Source: Deinococcus sp.
Lineage (GTDB): Bacteria > Deinococcota > Deinococci > Deinococcales > Deinococcaceae
Reading direction: 5' to 3'
Assembly (NCBI GenBank): GCA_030524065.1
Contig: JAUNHF010000079.1
Location: 1-7,751, forward strand
Length of the DNA stretch: 7,751 bases
A model generated the notes under the pieces. It ran no database searches, had not been told where the DNA came from, and worked only from the letters and a program-made list of their open reading frames with translations. Both the position numbers and the translations under genes were made by a program. Positions within the stretch are counted from its first letter, which is position 1. Every line of letters begins with the position of its first letter. Below are positions 1-5,545 of this stretch, one piece after another.

Positions 1-67
1 CACAGCCTCTATTTTACTGAAGTCCCTTCAACTCCCCGGAATCCGTGATGAGCCTACTCCAATTGCA

Positions 68-73
68 GAGAGG
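68..73 (+). promoter_or_regulatory. Ribosome binding site of the DUF1269 gene
   Basis: GAGAGG lies six bases before the ATG at 80. The in-frame ATG at 74 directly abuts this purine run and would have no spacer, so the site favours 80 as the start. No convincing -35/-10 pair was seen in bases 1-67. Confidence 0.6.
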
Positions 74-79
74 ATGAGA

Positions 80-568
80 ATGGCAAAAGAAGTAGTGGTT
101 TTGAGTTTTCCCGAAGAGAGCAAGGCCTATCAGGCCCAGACCGTACTCAGGGAGCTGATGGCTCAAGGCTCGGTGCGGCTGCATGGAGCAGCGGTGGTCG
201 AGCGCCGTCCCGAGGGCGATATGGTCGTGCGCGACGGGAGCGTCGGCGAGAACTTTGGCGTGGGCACCGGCTCCGGCAGCCTGATTGGAATGATGGTCGG
301 CATCCTGGGCGGACCCTTCGGCATGCTCCTGGGAACGATGGCGGGCGGGCTCATCGGCAGCGCGGTGGACGCGAGCCGTGCTTCGGAAACCTCGGTGAAC
401 ATGCGCGCTGTCTCCAACTCCATCGCGCCTGGCACGACGGCGCTGGTTGCGGAAATTGAAGAGCTGCACCCGGCGCAGCTTGACGGTGCAGTGCAGCGCC
501 TGGGTGGACAGGTTCACCGCTGGCCGGAAAGTGACCTTCGCCGCGAAGCTGAAAACTACCGGGCCTAA
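80..568 (+). CDS. DUF1269 family glycine-zipper membrane protein
   Basis: A 162-residue protein starting MAKEVVVLSF. I recognise the DUF1269 pattern. An N-terminal part of about 55 residues begins with a hydrophobic beta-strand and resembles a small ferredoxin-like fold. A glycine-zipper hairpin follows at about residues 60-97 (repeated GxxxG spacing, with GGPFGMLLG in the middle) and could insert in a membrane. The C-terminal domain (about 112-150) has the typical APGTTALVAEIEE and GGQVHRW segments. The family is widespread and often stress-associated in annotations, but its molecular role is unknown, so no function is assigned. An alternative ATG at 74 would add two residues but lacks room for a ribosome binding site. 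The gene stands alone: 97 bases and a hairpin separate it from the sulfatase. The family call is fairly secure from the zipper plus C-terminal pattern. Confidence 0.85.
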   Translation: MAKEVVVLSFPEESKAYQAQTVLRELMAQGSVRLHGAAVVERRPEGDMVVRDGSVGENFGVGTGSGSLIGMMVGILGGPFGMLLGTMAGGLIGSAVDASRASETSVNMRAVSNSIAPGTTALVAEIEELHPAQLDGAVQRLGGQVHRWPESDLRREAENYRA

Positions 569-611
569 AACCCGTGCGCGGCTCAGCAAGGTCTTGAGTT
601 TACGTCGCCAT

Positions 612-641
612 GGGCATTCGGGAGATTGGTCTCGGATGCCC
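612..641 (+). terminator. Terminator-like imperfect hairpin after DUF1269 gene
   Basis: Outer arms GGGCAT (612-617) and ATGCCC (636-641) pair perfectly. Inner arms GAGA (622-625) and TCTC (630-633) close on a TTGG loop, with a small asymmetric internal loop between the two stems. A short T-run (GTTTC) follows. It sits between the DUF1269 stop and the sulfatase ribosome binding site. The U-tract is weak, so it may be an attenuator or a chance structure. Confidence 0.4.
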
Positions 642-653
642 CGTTTCAATCCC

Positions 654-660
654 ACAGGAG
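654..660 (+). promoter_or_regulatory. Ribosome binding site of the sulfatase gene
   Basis: ACAGGAG ends five bases before the ATG at 666. It fixes the start at 666. The same reading frame is open further upstream (to 447), but that stretch overlaps the DUF1269 gene and does not resemble a sulfatase. Confidence 0.7.
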
Positions 661-665
661 AATCG

Positions 666-2311
666 ATGCCCCCCAAGAAGCGACCCAATATCCTCGTTCT
701 CGTCCTTGACCAGTGGCAGACGCACATGAAGCTTCCGCCCGACGTGCCTTTGCCCGCGCTGCGGCGCCTAGAGCGCGAAGGCGTGAGCTTCGACAACACT
801 TATTGCACCGTGCCGCTGTGTACCCCGAGCCGCGCCGCGATGTGGGCGGGGCAGCACGCCAAAAACGTGAACGTCTGGGACAACACCAACCGGGGCTGGC
901 TCAGCGAGGGCCTGAGTCCCGACATCCTGACCGTCGGGGACATGCTGCGGGAGGCGGTCTACTACACCGTGTTCAAGGGGAAATGGCACATCTCCGAGCT
1001 TGAGCACGGCGAGCGTGCGCTCGAAGAGTACGGCTTCAGCGAGTTTCAGCAGTGGGGCGACATGTTCGGTGCGCCGCTCGAAGGTGCGCGTCTCGACGAA
1101 GCCGTGACCACCGAGGCGATTGACTGGCTCTCCGGTCGCGGGGCGCAGATGGAGCAGCCCTGGATGATGGTGCTGAGTCTGGTCAACCCCCACGACATCA
1201 TGTGGATGACGCCCGACCCTGAGAGTGTTCACGCGGCCCCCAACGGCCTCGCCCACGGGCGTCAGACCACCATTCAGACCATGCCGTTTTTTCAACAGGA
1301 GTGGAATCTTTCGCTGCCCGACAACTTCGAGGACGACCTCTCACAGCACCCGGCAGGCGTGCTCAACTACAAAGAGGGCCTCATCAAGAACTACGGGCAG
1401 ATTCCGTCCGAACGCCACGACCTGTGGCTCAAGCACCGCAATTACTTGGTCAACTGCATGCGAATGGTGGATGCCAACTTCGAGCGCGTGCTGAACGCCC
1501 TTGACCGCCTGGAACTCTGGGACGACACCGTGGTGATTTATGTGGGCGACCACGGCGAGATGAACGGTGCCCACGGGCTGACCCAGAAGGGCGGCATCTG
1601 CTTCGATGAGGCGGGGGTGGTGCCGCATCATCATGCGCACGCCGGACGGGGTACGCGGTGAACGCACGGGCGCGGTGGCGTCCTTGCTGGATTTGGTGCC
1701 GACCATGCTCGACTTTGCGGGTGTCTCCGAGGAGGAAATGCGCCGAAAGTATCCCGAATTGCACGGGCACAGCCTCAAGGCCCTGAAGGGGCAGCCCCGG
1801 CAGGCAGGGCCACGCGGCAGCCGCGAGGAGCCGGCCACTGGTGATGTGGGACTCGCTCAGCTCGCTCGACAACAGCTGGAAGGGCCTGGAATACACCGCC
1901 AACCTGGGCGACAACTACAAGACACCCGACGAGTGGCATCAGGTGCTGCTGGACATAGGCAAAGAGTACGGTGGCCCCGACATGCACCGCCGCAACATGA
2001 TGCGCTACGTGGTGGACGGTCAGTACAAGCTGGTGCGCTACTTCAGCCCGCTGGAGTACGGCAACCCGCAAACGGTAGAAGAACTGCGCGAGCTGGGCGA
2101 CCTCGGCCTCTACGACCTGCAGAATGACCCCGGTGAACTGGACAACCTCGCTGACCCGGCTCATCCTCGCCATGACCCCGACGTGATGGAGCGCATGACC
2201 CGCAAGCTGCATGCCCTGGTGCGGGATGAAGTCGGCCCCGACGAGCGGCCCTTCGACATCGCCATGTTCGGCGAACCGTACGACCCGCTGCCCGAGGAGC
2301 GGCAAGCGTGA
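666..2311 (+). pseudogene. Type I sulfatase, broken by two single-base frameshifts
   Basis: A formylglycine-dependent sulfatase or phosphonate monoester hydrolase-like enzyme (alkaline phosphatase superfamily, COG3119), which would hydrolyse sulfate or related esters. The reading frame runs 666 to about 1625, shifts by +1, continues to about 1836, shifts +1 again, and ends at the TGA at 2309-2311. The joined product is about 547 residues, normal for the family. The first segment has the start motif NILVLVLDQW with metal ligand Asp15, the sulfatase signature CTPSR with Cys52 as the formylglycine site, KGKWHIS, and the metal-binding GDHGE (Asp295, His296). The middle segment carries RTPDGV and LLDLVPTMLDFAGV. 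The last has MMRYVVDGQYKLVRY and LYDLQNDPGELDNLADP. Each shift is explained by one extra base, probably an A in each case. Read literally, translation stops at 1661. The usual glycine of the AGYxT motif is Val (REAVYYT). Either decay or sequence error could explain the breaks; the substrate cannot be told. Confidence 0.85.
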
Positions 2312-3192
2312 ACGGAGTCTTCGAATTCCTGATCGGGCTGGGCAAGCTGGCGCTCCCCCCGTTCGTCTACCTCGTGATGCTGAACGTGGGCCTCACGCAG
2401 CAGCTGGGCGACATCCTGCAACACTTCAAGAAACTGGGTTTCATGGCGAGGATGCTGCTGGCGAATTTCGTCCTCGCGCCGCTGGCGATGTTCCTGCTGC
2501 TGAAGCTCTTTCACGTTTCGCAACCCTTCGCCACCGCGCTTATGATTTTCAGCTTGACGGCGGGTGCGCCCTTCCTGATCAAACTCACCCAATTTTCCAA
2601 GCACGACCTCTCGCTGGGGGCCAGCCTGATGCTGGTACTCGTGACCGGAACAATATTGACGCTGCCGTTCACGCTGCCGCCTGTGCTGCCAGAAGGCGAA
2701 ATCGACACCAAAGCCGTGGCCCTGAGCCTGCTGAAGAGCCTGGTGTGGCCGGTCATCGTCGGGATGCTGCTCGCGTGGCTGCTGCCGACCTTCACCGAAA
2801 TAATCCAGCCCTGGGTCGCCAAAGTCGGCGGCGTGCTGATGAACGTGGTGGTGTACGCCACCCTGATTGGGTACGCGCCTACCGTGCTGGGTCAGTTGGG
2901 GGCATACGCCATACCCATCGTGGTGGGGATGCTGTTTGTCGTGGCGGCCTTCGGCATCGGCTGGCTGCTCGGCGGGCAACGTGGCGAGCTGCGTGACCTC
3001 GGCGCACTCGGCACCGCCCAGCGCAATACGGCGGCGGCCATGATTATCGCGGCGCAGAATTTCGGCGACCAGCCGACGGTGTTCGTGCTGATTACGCTGG
3101 TCAATACGCTGGGCATCGGGCTGCTCAAGGGCGCGGCCATGAAACTCAGCCGCCAGCAGGAGGTGCCGGAGGACGCGGCCAGGGCGGGATGA
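2308..3192 (+). CDS. Bile acid:sodium symporter (BASS/SBF) family transporter
   Basis: A 294-residue integral membrane protein resembling the SLC10/BASS family of sodium-coupled organic-anion symporters, located in the inner membrane. Hydrophobic segments lie roughly at residues 5-29, 44-68, 72-92, 101-125, 137-160, 171-191, 196-222, 235-252 and 256-279, giving eight to nine helices. The family-like motif [10 protein letters not shown] is at 235-244 and is followed by another helix. In structurally known relatives this region belongs to the core domain that binds sodium and substrate. The GTG start at 2308 overlaps the sulfatase stop by four bases (GTGA), and GAGGAG at 2294-2299 is a good ribosome binding site, so the two genes were very probably co-translated. 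The neighbour suggests an anionic, perhaps sulfated, substrate, but this is inference. Family members also carry pyruvate, pantothenate-pathway compounds and other organic anions. Confidence 0.85.
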   Translation: MNGVFEFLIGLGKLALPPFVYLVMLNVGLTQQLGDILQHFKKLGFMARMLLANFVLAPLAMFLLLKLFHVSQPFATALMIFSLTAGAPFLIKLTQFSKHDLSLGASLMLVLVTGTILTLPFTLPPVLPEGEIDTKAVALSLLKSLVWPVIVGMLLAWLLPTFTEIIQPWVAKVGGVLMNVVVYATLIGYAPTVLGQLGAYAIPIVVGMLFVVAAFGIGWLLGGQRGELRDLGALGTAQRNTAAAMIIAAQNFGDQPTVFVLITLVNTLGIGLLKGAAMKLSRQQEVPEDAARAG

Positions 3193-3272
3193 CTCGGTGG
3201 CTCTGCCCCAGACGGTGCATTGGCCCCACCAGCGGCAGTTCGGGCCACGAGCGGTTCGTGGCACTGAAGTAA
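3189..3272 (+). CDS. Possible 27-residue ORF coupled to the transporter stop
   Basis: The ATG at 3189 overlaps the transporter stop (ATGA, 3189-3192), and the frame stays open for 27 codons to the TAA at 3270-3272. The peptide begins [10 protein letters not shown], is basic and has two cysteines near its N-terminus. A weak purine-rich stretch (AGGGCGGG) precedes it. It resembles no family I know. Its last third contains the hairpin at 3244-3262, and the stop comes six bases before the ribosome binding site of the next gene. It may be chance in G+C-rich DNA. Confidence 0.2.
   Translation: MTRWLCPRRCIGPTSGSSGHERFVALK
3244..3262 (+). promoter_or_regulatory. Perfect 7-bp hairpin between transporter and monooxygenase
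   Basis: GCCACGA (3244-3250) and TCGTGGC (3256-3262) are exact inverted repeats around a five-base loop, GCGGT. No T-run follows; the next bases are A- and G-rich and lead into a ribosome binding site. It could be an operator, an mRNA stability hairpin that separates expression of the two units, or a weak terminator. Confidence 0.4.
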
Positions 3273-3277
3273 AAGAT

Positions 3278-3285
3278 GAGGAGGA
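3278..3285 (+). promoter_or_regulatory. Strong ribosome binding site of the LLM monooxygenase gene
   Basis: GAGGAGGA lies ten bases before the ATG at 3296, a slightly long spacer for a very strong site. It decides the start: the frame is open upstream to 3197, but nothing there looks coding for this family. Confidence 0.65.
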
Positions 3286-3295
3286 AAATACTGAC

Positions 3296-4408
3296 ATGAC
3301 GCAAACCCACCAACCCTTTGAAATCGGCCTTCACTCCTTCGTGGACTACCAGACCCACGACACCGCCGGAACCCCCGTCAGCCCGCAGCAGCGCATGAGT
3401 AACCTGTTGGAAGAGGCGCGGCTCGCCGATGAGGTGGGCCTGGACGCCTTCGCGGTGGGCGAACACCACCGCCCCGACTACCTGGCTTCGGCCCCGGCCA
3501 CCGTGCTGGCGGCGATGGCTCCCATCACAAGCCGCATCAAACTGGGCAGTTCGGTCAGCATCCTCGGCACCGACGACCCGGTGCGGGTGTTTCAGCAGTT
3601 CGCCACGCTGGATTTGCTCAGTCACGGACGCGCCGAAATTATGGCGGGGCGGGCTTCGTTTGCCGAGTCCTTTCCGCTGTTTCTGGGCCAGACCCCCTTC
3701 GACTACGACGAACTGTTCGCCGAAAAGCTGGACTTGCTGCTCAAGCTGCGCGAGCAGACCGAGGTGCACTGGCGCGGCAAGTACCGCCCCGCGCTGACCG
3801 GGCAGGGCGTCTACCCACGCCCCGTCGAAAAAGAGAATCCCGACGACGAACTCCCCGTCTGGCTGGGTGTGGGCGGCACCCCGGCTTCGGCGGTGCGGGC
3901 CGGAACGCTGGGGCTGCCGATGGCGCTGGCGATTATCGGTGGGATGCCCGAGCGGTTCACCCCCTTTGCCGACCTGTACCGCCGCGCTGCCAGGGACGCG
4001 GGCAAACTCGACAAGACCCGCCTGAGCATCAACTCGCACGGCTTCGTGGCTGAGACCTCGCAGGGGGCCGCCGAAGCGTACTGGCCCGCGCAGGAAAGCC
4101 GCATGAACCGCATCGGGCGCGAGCGCGGCTGGCCCCCCCTGACCCGGCAGAACTATGAGGCGGATATCTCGCTGCGCGGCGCCCTGTTCGTGGGCGACCC
4201 CGAGCAGGTGGCCGAGAAAATCCTGTTTCAGTACGACCATTTCGGGCACGACCGCTTCCTGATGATGTCGGTGGGCATGCTGCCGCACGACCAGATGCTG
4301 CGTTCCATTGAGCTGCTGGGCACCAAAGTCGCGCCCCTCGTACGCGAAGAAATTGCGCGGCGGCGGGTGGCGCAGGGCCAGCTGGACGCTCGCTTGAATG
4401 GAGGATAA
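3296..4408 (+). CDS. LLM class flavin-dependent oxidoreductase
   Basis: A 370-residue protein of the bacterial luciferase-like monooxygenase (TIM-barrel, FMN-dependent) superfamily, probably cytoplasmic. Features seen are the N-terminal strand [11 protein letters not shown], the conserved VGEHHRPDY (Glu56, His57, His58), the segment [38 protein letters not shown] (written here as consecutive short motifs [17 protein letters not shown] and [11 protein letters not shown]), PVWLGVGG, and a C-terminal phosphate-binding-like part with [10 protein letters not shown]. The length and the HSFVDY start recall the group represented by Agrobacterium Atu2307, as far as memory goes. Reactions in the superfamily include oxygenation of aldehydes, alkanesulfonates and other compounds with reduced FMN; no substrate can be assigned here and no flavin reductase is visible nearby. 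The next ORF starts within a few bases of the stop, so the gene probably leads an operon with the iron-sulfur protein and the acetyltransferase. Confidence 0.9.
   Translation: MTQTHQPFEIGLHSFVDYQTHDTAGTPVSPQQRMSNLLEEARLADEVGLDAFAVGEHHRPDYLASAPATVLAAMAPITSRIKLGSSVSILGTDDPVRVFQQFATLDLLSHGRAEIMAGRASFAESFPLFLGQTPFDYDELFAEKLDLLLKLREQTEVHWRGKYRPALTGQGVYPRPVEKENPDDELPVWLGVGGTPASAVRAGTLGLPMALAIIGGMPERFTPFADLYRRAARDAGKLDKTRLSINSHGFVAETSQGAAEAYWPAQESRMNRIGRERGWPPLTRQNYEADISLRGALFVGDPEQVAEKILFQYDHFGHDRFLMMSVGMLPHDQMLRSIELLGTKVAPLVREEIARRRVAQGQLDARLNGG
4400..4404 (+). promoter_or_regulatory. Ribosome binding site within the LLM gene's last codons
   Basis: GGAGG sits in the final codons of the monooxygenase, nine bases before the ATG at 4414. 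This is good spacing for the 22-codon ORF and is the main reason to consider that ORF real. The encoded Gly-Gly end of the monooxygenase also accounts for the bases. Confidence 0.4.
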
Positions 4409-4413
4409 TCAGA

Positions 4414-4482
4414 ATGAGCCGACCGGAAAAACTTCGTGTGTGCGCCTTACGGGGCAGCTTTCGCCAGGAGAAAAAGGCATGA
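4414..4482 (+). CDS. Possible 22-residue upstream ORF coupled to the iron-sulfur gene
   Basis: The ATG at 4414 follows the monooxygenase stop by five bases and has GGAGG nine bases upstream. The frame reads 22 codons (begins MSRPEKLRVC, ends RQEKKA, very basic, one Cys). Its TGA (4480-4482) overlaps the start of the iron-sulfur protein as ATGA at 4479-4482. The ribosome binding site of the next gene lies inside this ORF, as expected for a translationally coupled leader. I recognise no family. It could instead be a fortuitous frame in a spacer. Confidence 0.35.
   Translation: MSRPEKLRVCALRGSFRQEKKA
4466..4470 (+). promoter_or_regulatory. Ribosome binding site of the iron-sulfur protein gene
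   Basis: AGGAG lies eight bases before the ATG at 4479. It favours this start over the in-frame ATG at 4398, which would overlap the monooxygenase and add 27 residues without family resemblance. Confidence 0.6.
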
Positions 4483-4958
4483 GCGAACGCGACCCGGCGC
4501 TGACCCCCGAAGGCGGCCTCCCCAAGCACTGGGGCCGCGCCTATACCGCCCCCGACATCACGGTGTACTACAACAAGGACGTGTGTATCCACTACGCCGC
4601 GTGCATTCGGGGGCTGCCGCAGGTCTTCGACACCGAGCAAAAGCCCTGGATTCAGGCCGACCACGCCCCTGCAGAGAAGGTGGCCGACGTGGTGCGCCGC
4701 TGCCCGACGGGAGCGCTGCACTACGTTCTGCGGGACGGCCCCGCCGAGCAGCCCGAACCGACGACGGTGGACGTGCGGCAAAACGGCCCGTACTTTCTGC
4801 GCGGCGACCTGACGATTGCCGCGCCACAGGGCGAGGTGAAAGACACCCGCGCTGCCCTGTGCCGCTGCGGGGCCAGCAAGAACAAGCCTTTTTGCGACGG
4901 CACCCACCGCGACATCGGGTTCGAGGCGGCAGGTGGGGAAAAAATCAACCGGTCGTAG
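4479..4958 (+). CDS. Two-domain iron-sulfur protein, Fer4_19 plus CDGSH
   Basis: A 159-residue, probably cytoplasmic protein with two metal-cluster domains. Residues about 25-85 form a divergent single-cluster ferredoxin-like domain (Fer4_19, as in E. coli YjdI): ITVYYNKDVCIHYAAC with Cys36 and Cys42, then PQVF, KPWI, and CPTGALHYV with Cys75. Residues about 104-150 form a CDGSH (mitoNEET-type) domain: YFLRGDLTI leads to CRCGASKNKPFCDGTH, with Cys128, Cys130, Cys139 and His143 as the expected three-Cys, one-His ligands of a 2Fe-2S cluster. Both motif sets are intact. Such proteins are thought to carry electrons or clusters, but the partner is unknown. Upstream lies a flavin monooxygenase and downstream a COG2388 acetyltransferase, so a redox link within one operon is plausible but only inferred. 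Confidence 0.9.
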   Translation: MSERDPALTPEGGLPKHWGRAYTAPDITVYYNKDVCIHYAACIRGLPQVFDTEQKPWIQADHAPAEKVADVVRRCPTGALHYVLRDGPAEQPEPTTVDVRQNGPYFLRGDLTIAAPQGEVKDTRAALCRCGASKNKPFCDGTHRDIGFEAAGGEKINRS

Positions 4959-4982
4959 GGCGACCCCAGGGGCCGACCTACC

Positions 4983-5019
4983 CCCAGGAAAGCCAGCCAA
5001 TCCCAGGAAAGACAGTCAA
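4983..5019 (+). repeat. Two tandem 18-bp direct repeats before the acetyltransferase
   Basis: CCCAGGAAAGCCAGCCAA (4983-5000) and CCCAGGAAAGACAGTCAA (5002-5019) match at 16 of 18 positions, with a one-base spacer. The second copy runs into the AAAGGAG ribosome binding site at 5018-5024. It may be a small duplication of a ribosome-binding-like region, or a protein or RNA contact site. Confidence 0.6.
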
Positions 5020-5031
5020 AGGAGCAGAAGT

Positions 5032-5337
5032 ATGGCCGAAGTGACGCGTAACGATGCCGAAGGGCGCTATGAAATCACCCAAAGCGGGCAGGTGGTCGGT
5101 TTCGCCGAATTCAAGAATGTCGGTGACGGAGCCGTGATGCTCCCGCATACGGTGGTGGACGAAGGGCATGAGGGCGAGGGTCTGGGCAGCCAACTGGCCC
5201 GCTACGCACTGGACGACATTCGCGCCCAGGGCAAACAGGTGGTGCCGATGTGCCGTTTCATCGCGGCCTATATCGCAAAGCACCCCGAGTACACTGACCT
5301 CGTCCACCCCCAGCAGCGCGGCGTGTTTGGGCTGTAG
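5032..5337 (+). CDS. Small GNAT-family N-acetyltransferase (COG2388, YjdJ-like)
   Basis: A 101-residue protein of the minimal GNAT group that includes E. coli YjdJ and eukaryotic NATD1-type proteins. These are taken to transfer or at least bind acetyl-CoA, but their acceptor is not established. Seen here are GFAEF, the strand MLPHTVVDE, the pyrophosphate-binding loop HEGEGLGSQL at 46-55 (Gly48, Gly50, Gly52), and the family-typical VPMCRFIAAYIAKHPEYTDLV at about 71-91, with Cys74 at the position usually conserved. The first residue of the usual (Q/R)xxGxG pattern is Glu47, a mild variation. AAAGGAG at 5018-5024 sits seven bases before the ATG and fixes the start. The gene follows the YjdI-like iron-sulfur gene by 73 bases, the same order as yjdI-yjdJ in E. 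coli, which strengthens both calls. It is the last gene of this group. Confidence 0.88.
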   Translation: MAEVTRNDAEGRYEITQSGQVVGFAEFKNVGDGAVMLPHTVVDEGHEGEGLGSQLARYALDDIRAQGKQVVPMCRFIAAYIAKHPEYTDLVHPQQRGVFGL

Positions 5338-5421
5338 GCCTTTTTCGCCGCCCCAGTTTCCTGAGCTGCGTGGGAAGGCCAACCTTATCCCTACATTAAG
5401 CCACGCCTACTTCTGGAAACT

Positions 5422-5432
5422 GACGAATCGTC
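5422..5432 (+). promoter_or_regulatory. Perfect 11-bp palindrome, candidate operator
   Basis: GACGA-A-TCGTC is exactly symmetric around 5427. It lies in the A+T-rich part of the gap before the oxidase gene. Such half-sites suit a dimeric repressor or activator, but an 11-bp palindrome can occur by chance. Confidence 0.3.
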
Positions 5433-5470
5433 TACGATTTTACCGTTTTGAATAGGGGCCATTCAGGCTG

Positions 5471-5501
5471 TGCCAAGCGTCGAACCCGGTTCACCCTGGC
5501 A
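5471..5501 (+). promoter_or_regulatory. Nested palindrome, candidate operator or hairpin
   Basis: GAACC-C-GGTTC (5482-5492) is exactly symmetric and is flanked by TGCCA (5471-5475) and TGGCA (5497-5501), which are also inverted, with six- and four-base spacers. The element ends 44 bases before the ATG of the oxidase gene, a common place for an operator or a leader hairpin. Confidence 0.35.
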
Positions 5502-5532
5502 CCTTCTGCAAAAGTTGACCCGTCTTGTCCCT

Positions 5533-5540
5533 AGAAGGAG
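5533..5540 (+). promoter_or_regulatory. Ribosome binding site of the oxidase gene
   Basis: AGAAGGAG lies five bases before the ATG at 5546. It settles the start there rather than at the in-frame TTG at 5525, and puts the twin-arginine motif right at the N-terminus. Confidence 0.75.
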
Positions 5541-5545
5541 AACGC

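Larger units (their letters stand above)
5338..5545 (+). promoter_or_regulatory. Non-coding gap, probable control region of the oxidase gene
   Basis: About 200 bases without a convincing ORF, including an A+T-rich stretch (about 5381-5455) unlike its surroundings. Two short palindromes lie inside. GGCCTT (5337-5342) and AAGGCC (5375-5380) are inverted repeats 32 bases apart, with a TTTTT run inside the loop; this is not a proper intrinsic terminator. No -35/-10 pair of good quality and spacing was found, so a promoter is inferred only from position and composition. Confidence 0.4.

Noticed and set aside
74..79. ATG at 74 as start of the DUF1269 protein
   Set aside because: It touches the GAGAGG run, leaving no spacer; the ATG at 80 has ideal spacing.
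14..799. Long minus-strand ORF of 261 codons opposite the DUF1269 gene
   Set aside because: It is a shadow of G+C-rich coding DNA: composition is Arg/His/Ala-rich with no family resemblance, and the + strand gene explains the region.
2161..4288. Long minus-strand ORFs opposite the transporter and the monooxygenase (2161-3297, 3146-4288)
   Set aside because: Both are rich in His, Gln, Arg and Gly with no recognisable motif, and lie opposite well-supported genes.
4956..4980. TAGG...CCTA hairpin after the iron-sulfur gene
   Set aside because: Only four outer pairs form cleanly; the interior pairs are broken by mismatches.
5337..5380. GGCCTT/AAGGCC inverted repeat as terminator of the acetyltransferase gene
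   Set aside because: The loop is 32 bases long and the T-run lies inside the loop, not after the stem.
5383..5400. CTTA...TAAG near-palindrome as a possible deinococcal radiation/desiccation response motif
   Set aside because: Only the outer four bases are symmetric, and the interior does not match the motif as I know it.
5445..5505. Possible tRNA T-arm on the minus strand (GGTTCGA within CCGGG...CTTGG)
   Set aside because: The stem needs G-T pairs, and no acceptor partner, anticodon arm or CCA end is found nearby.
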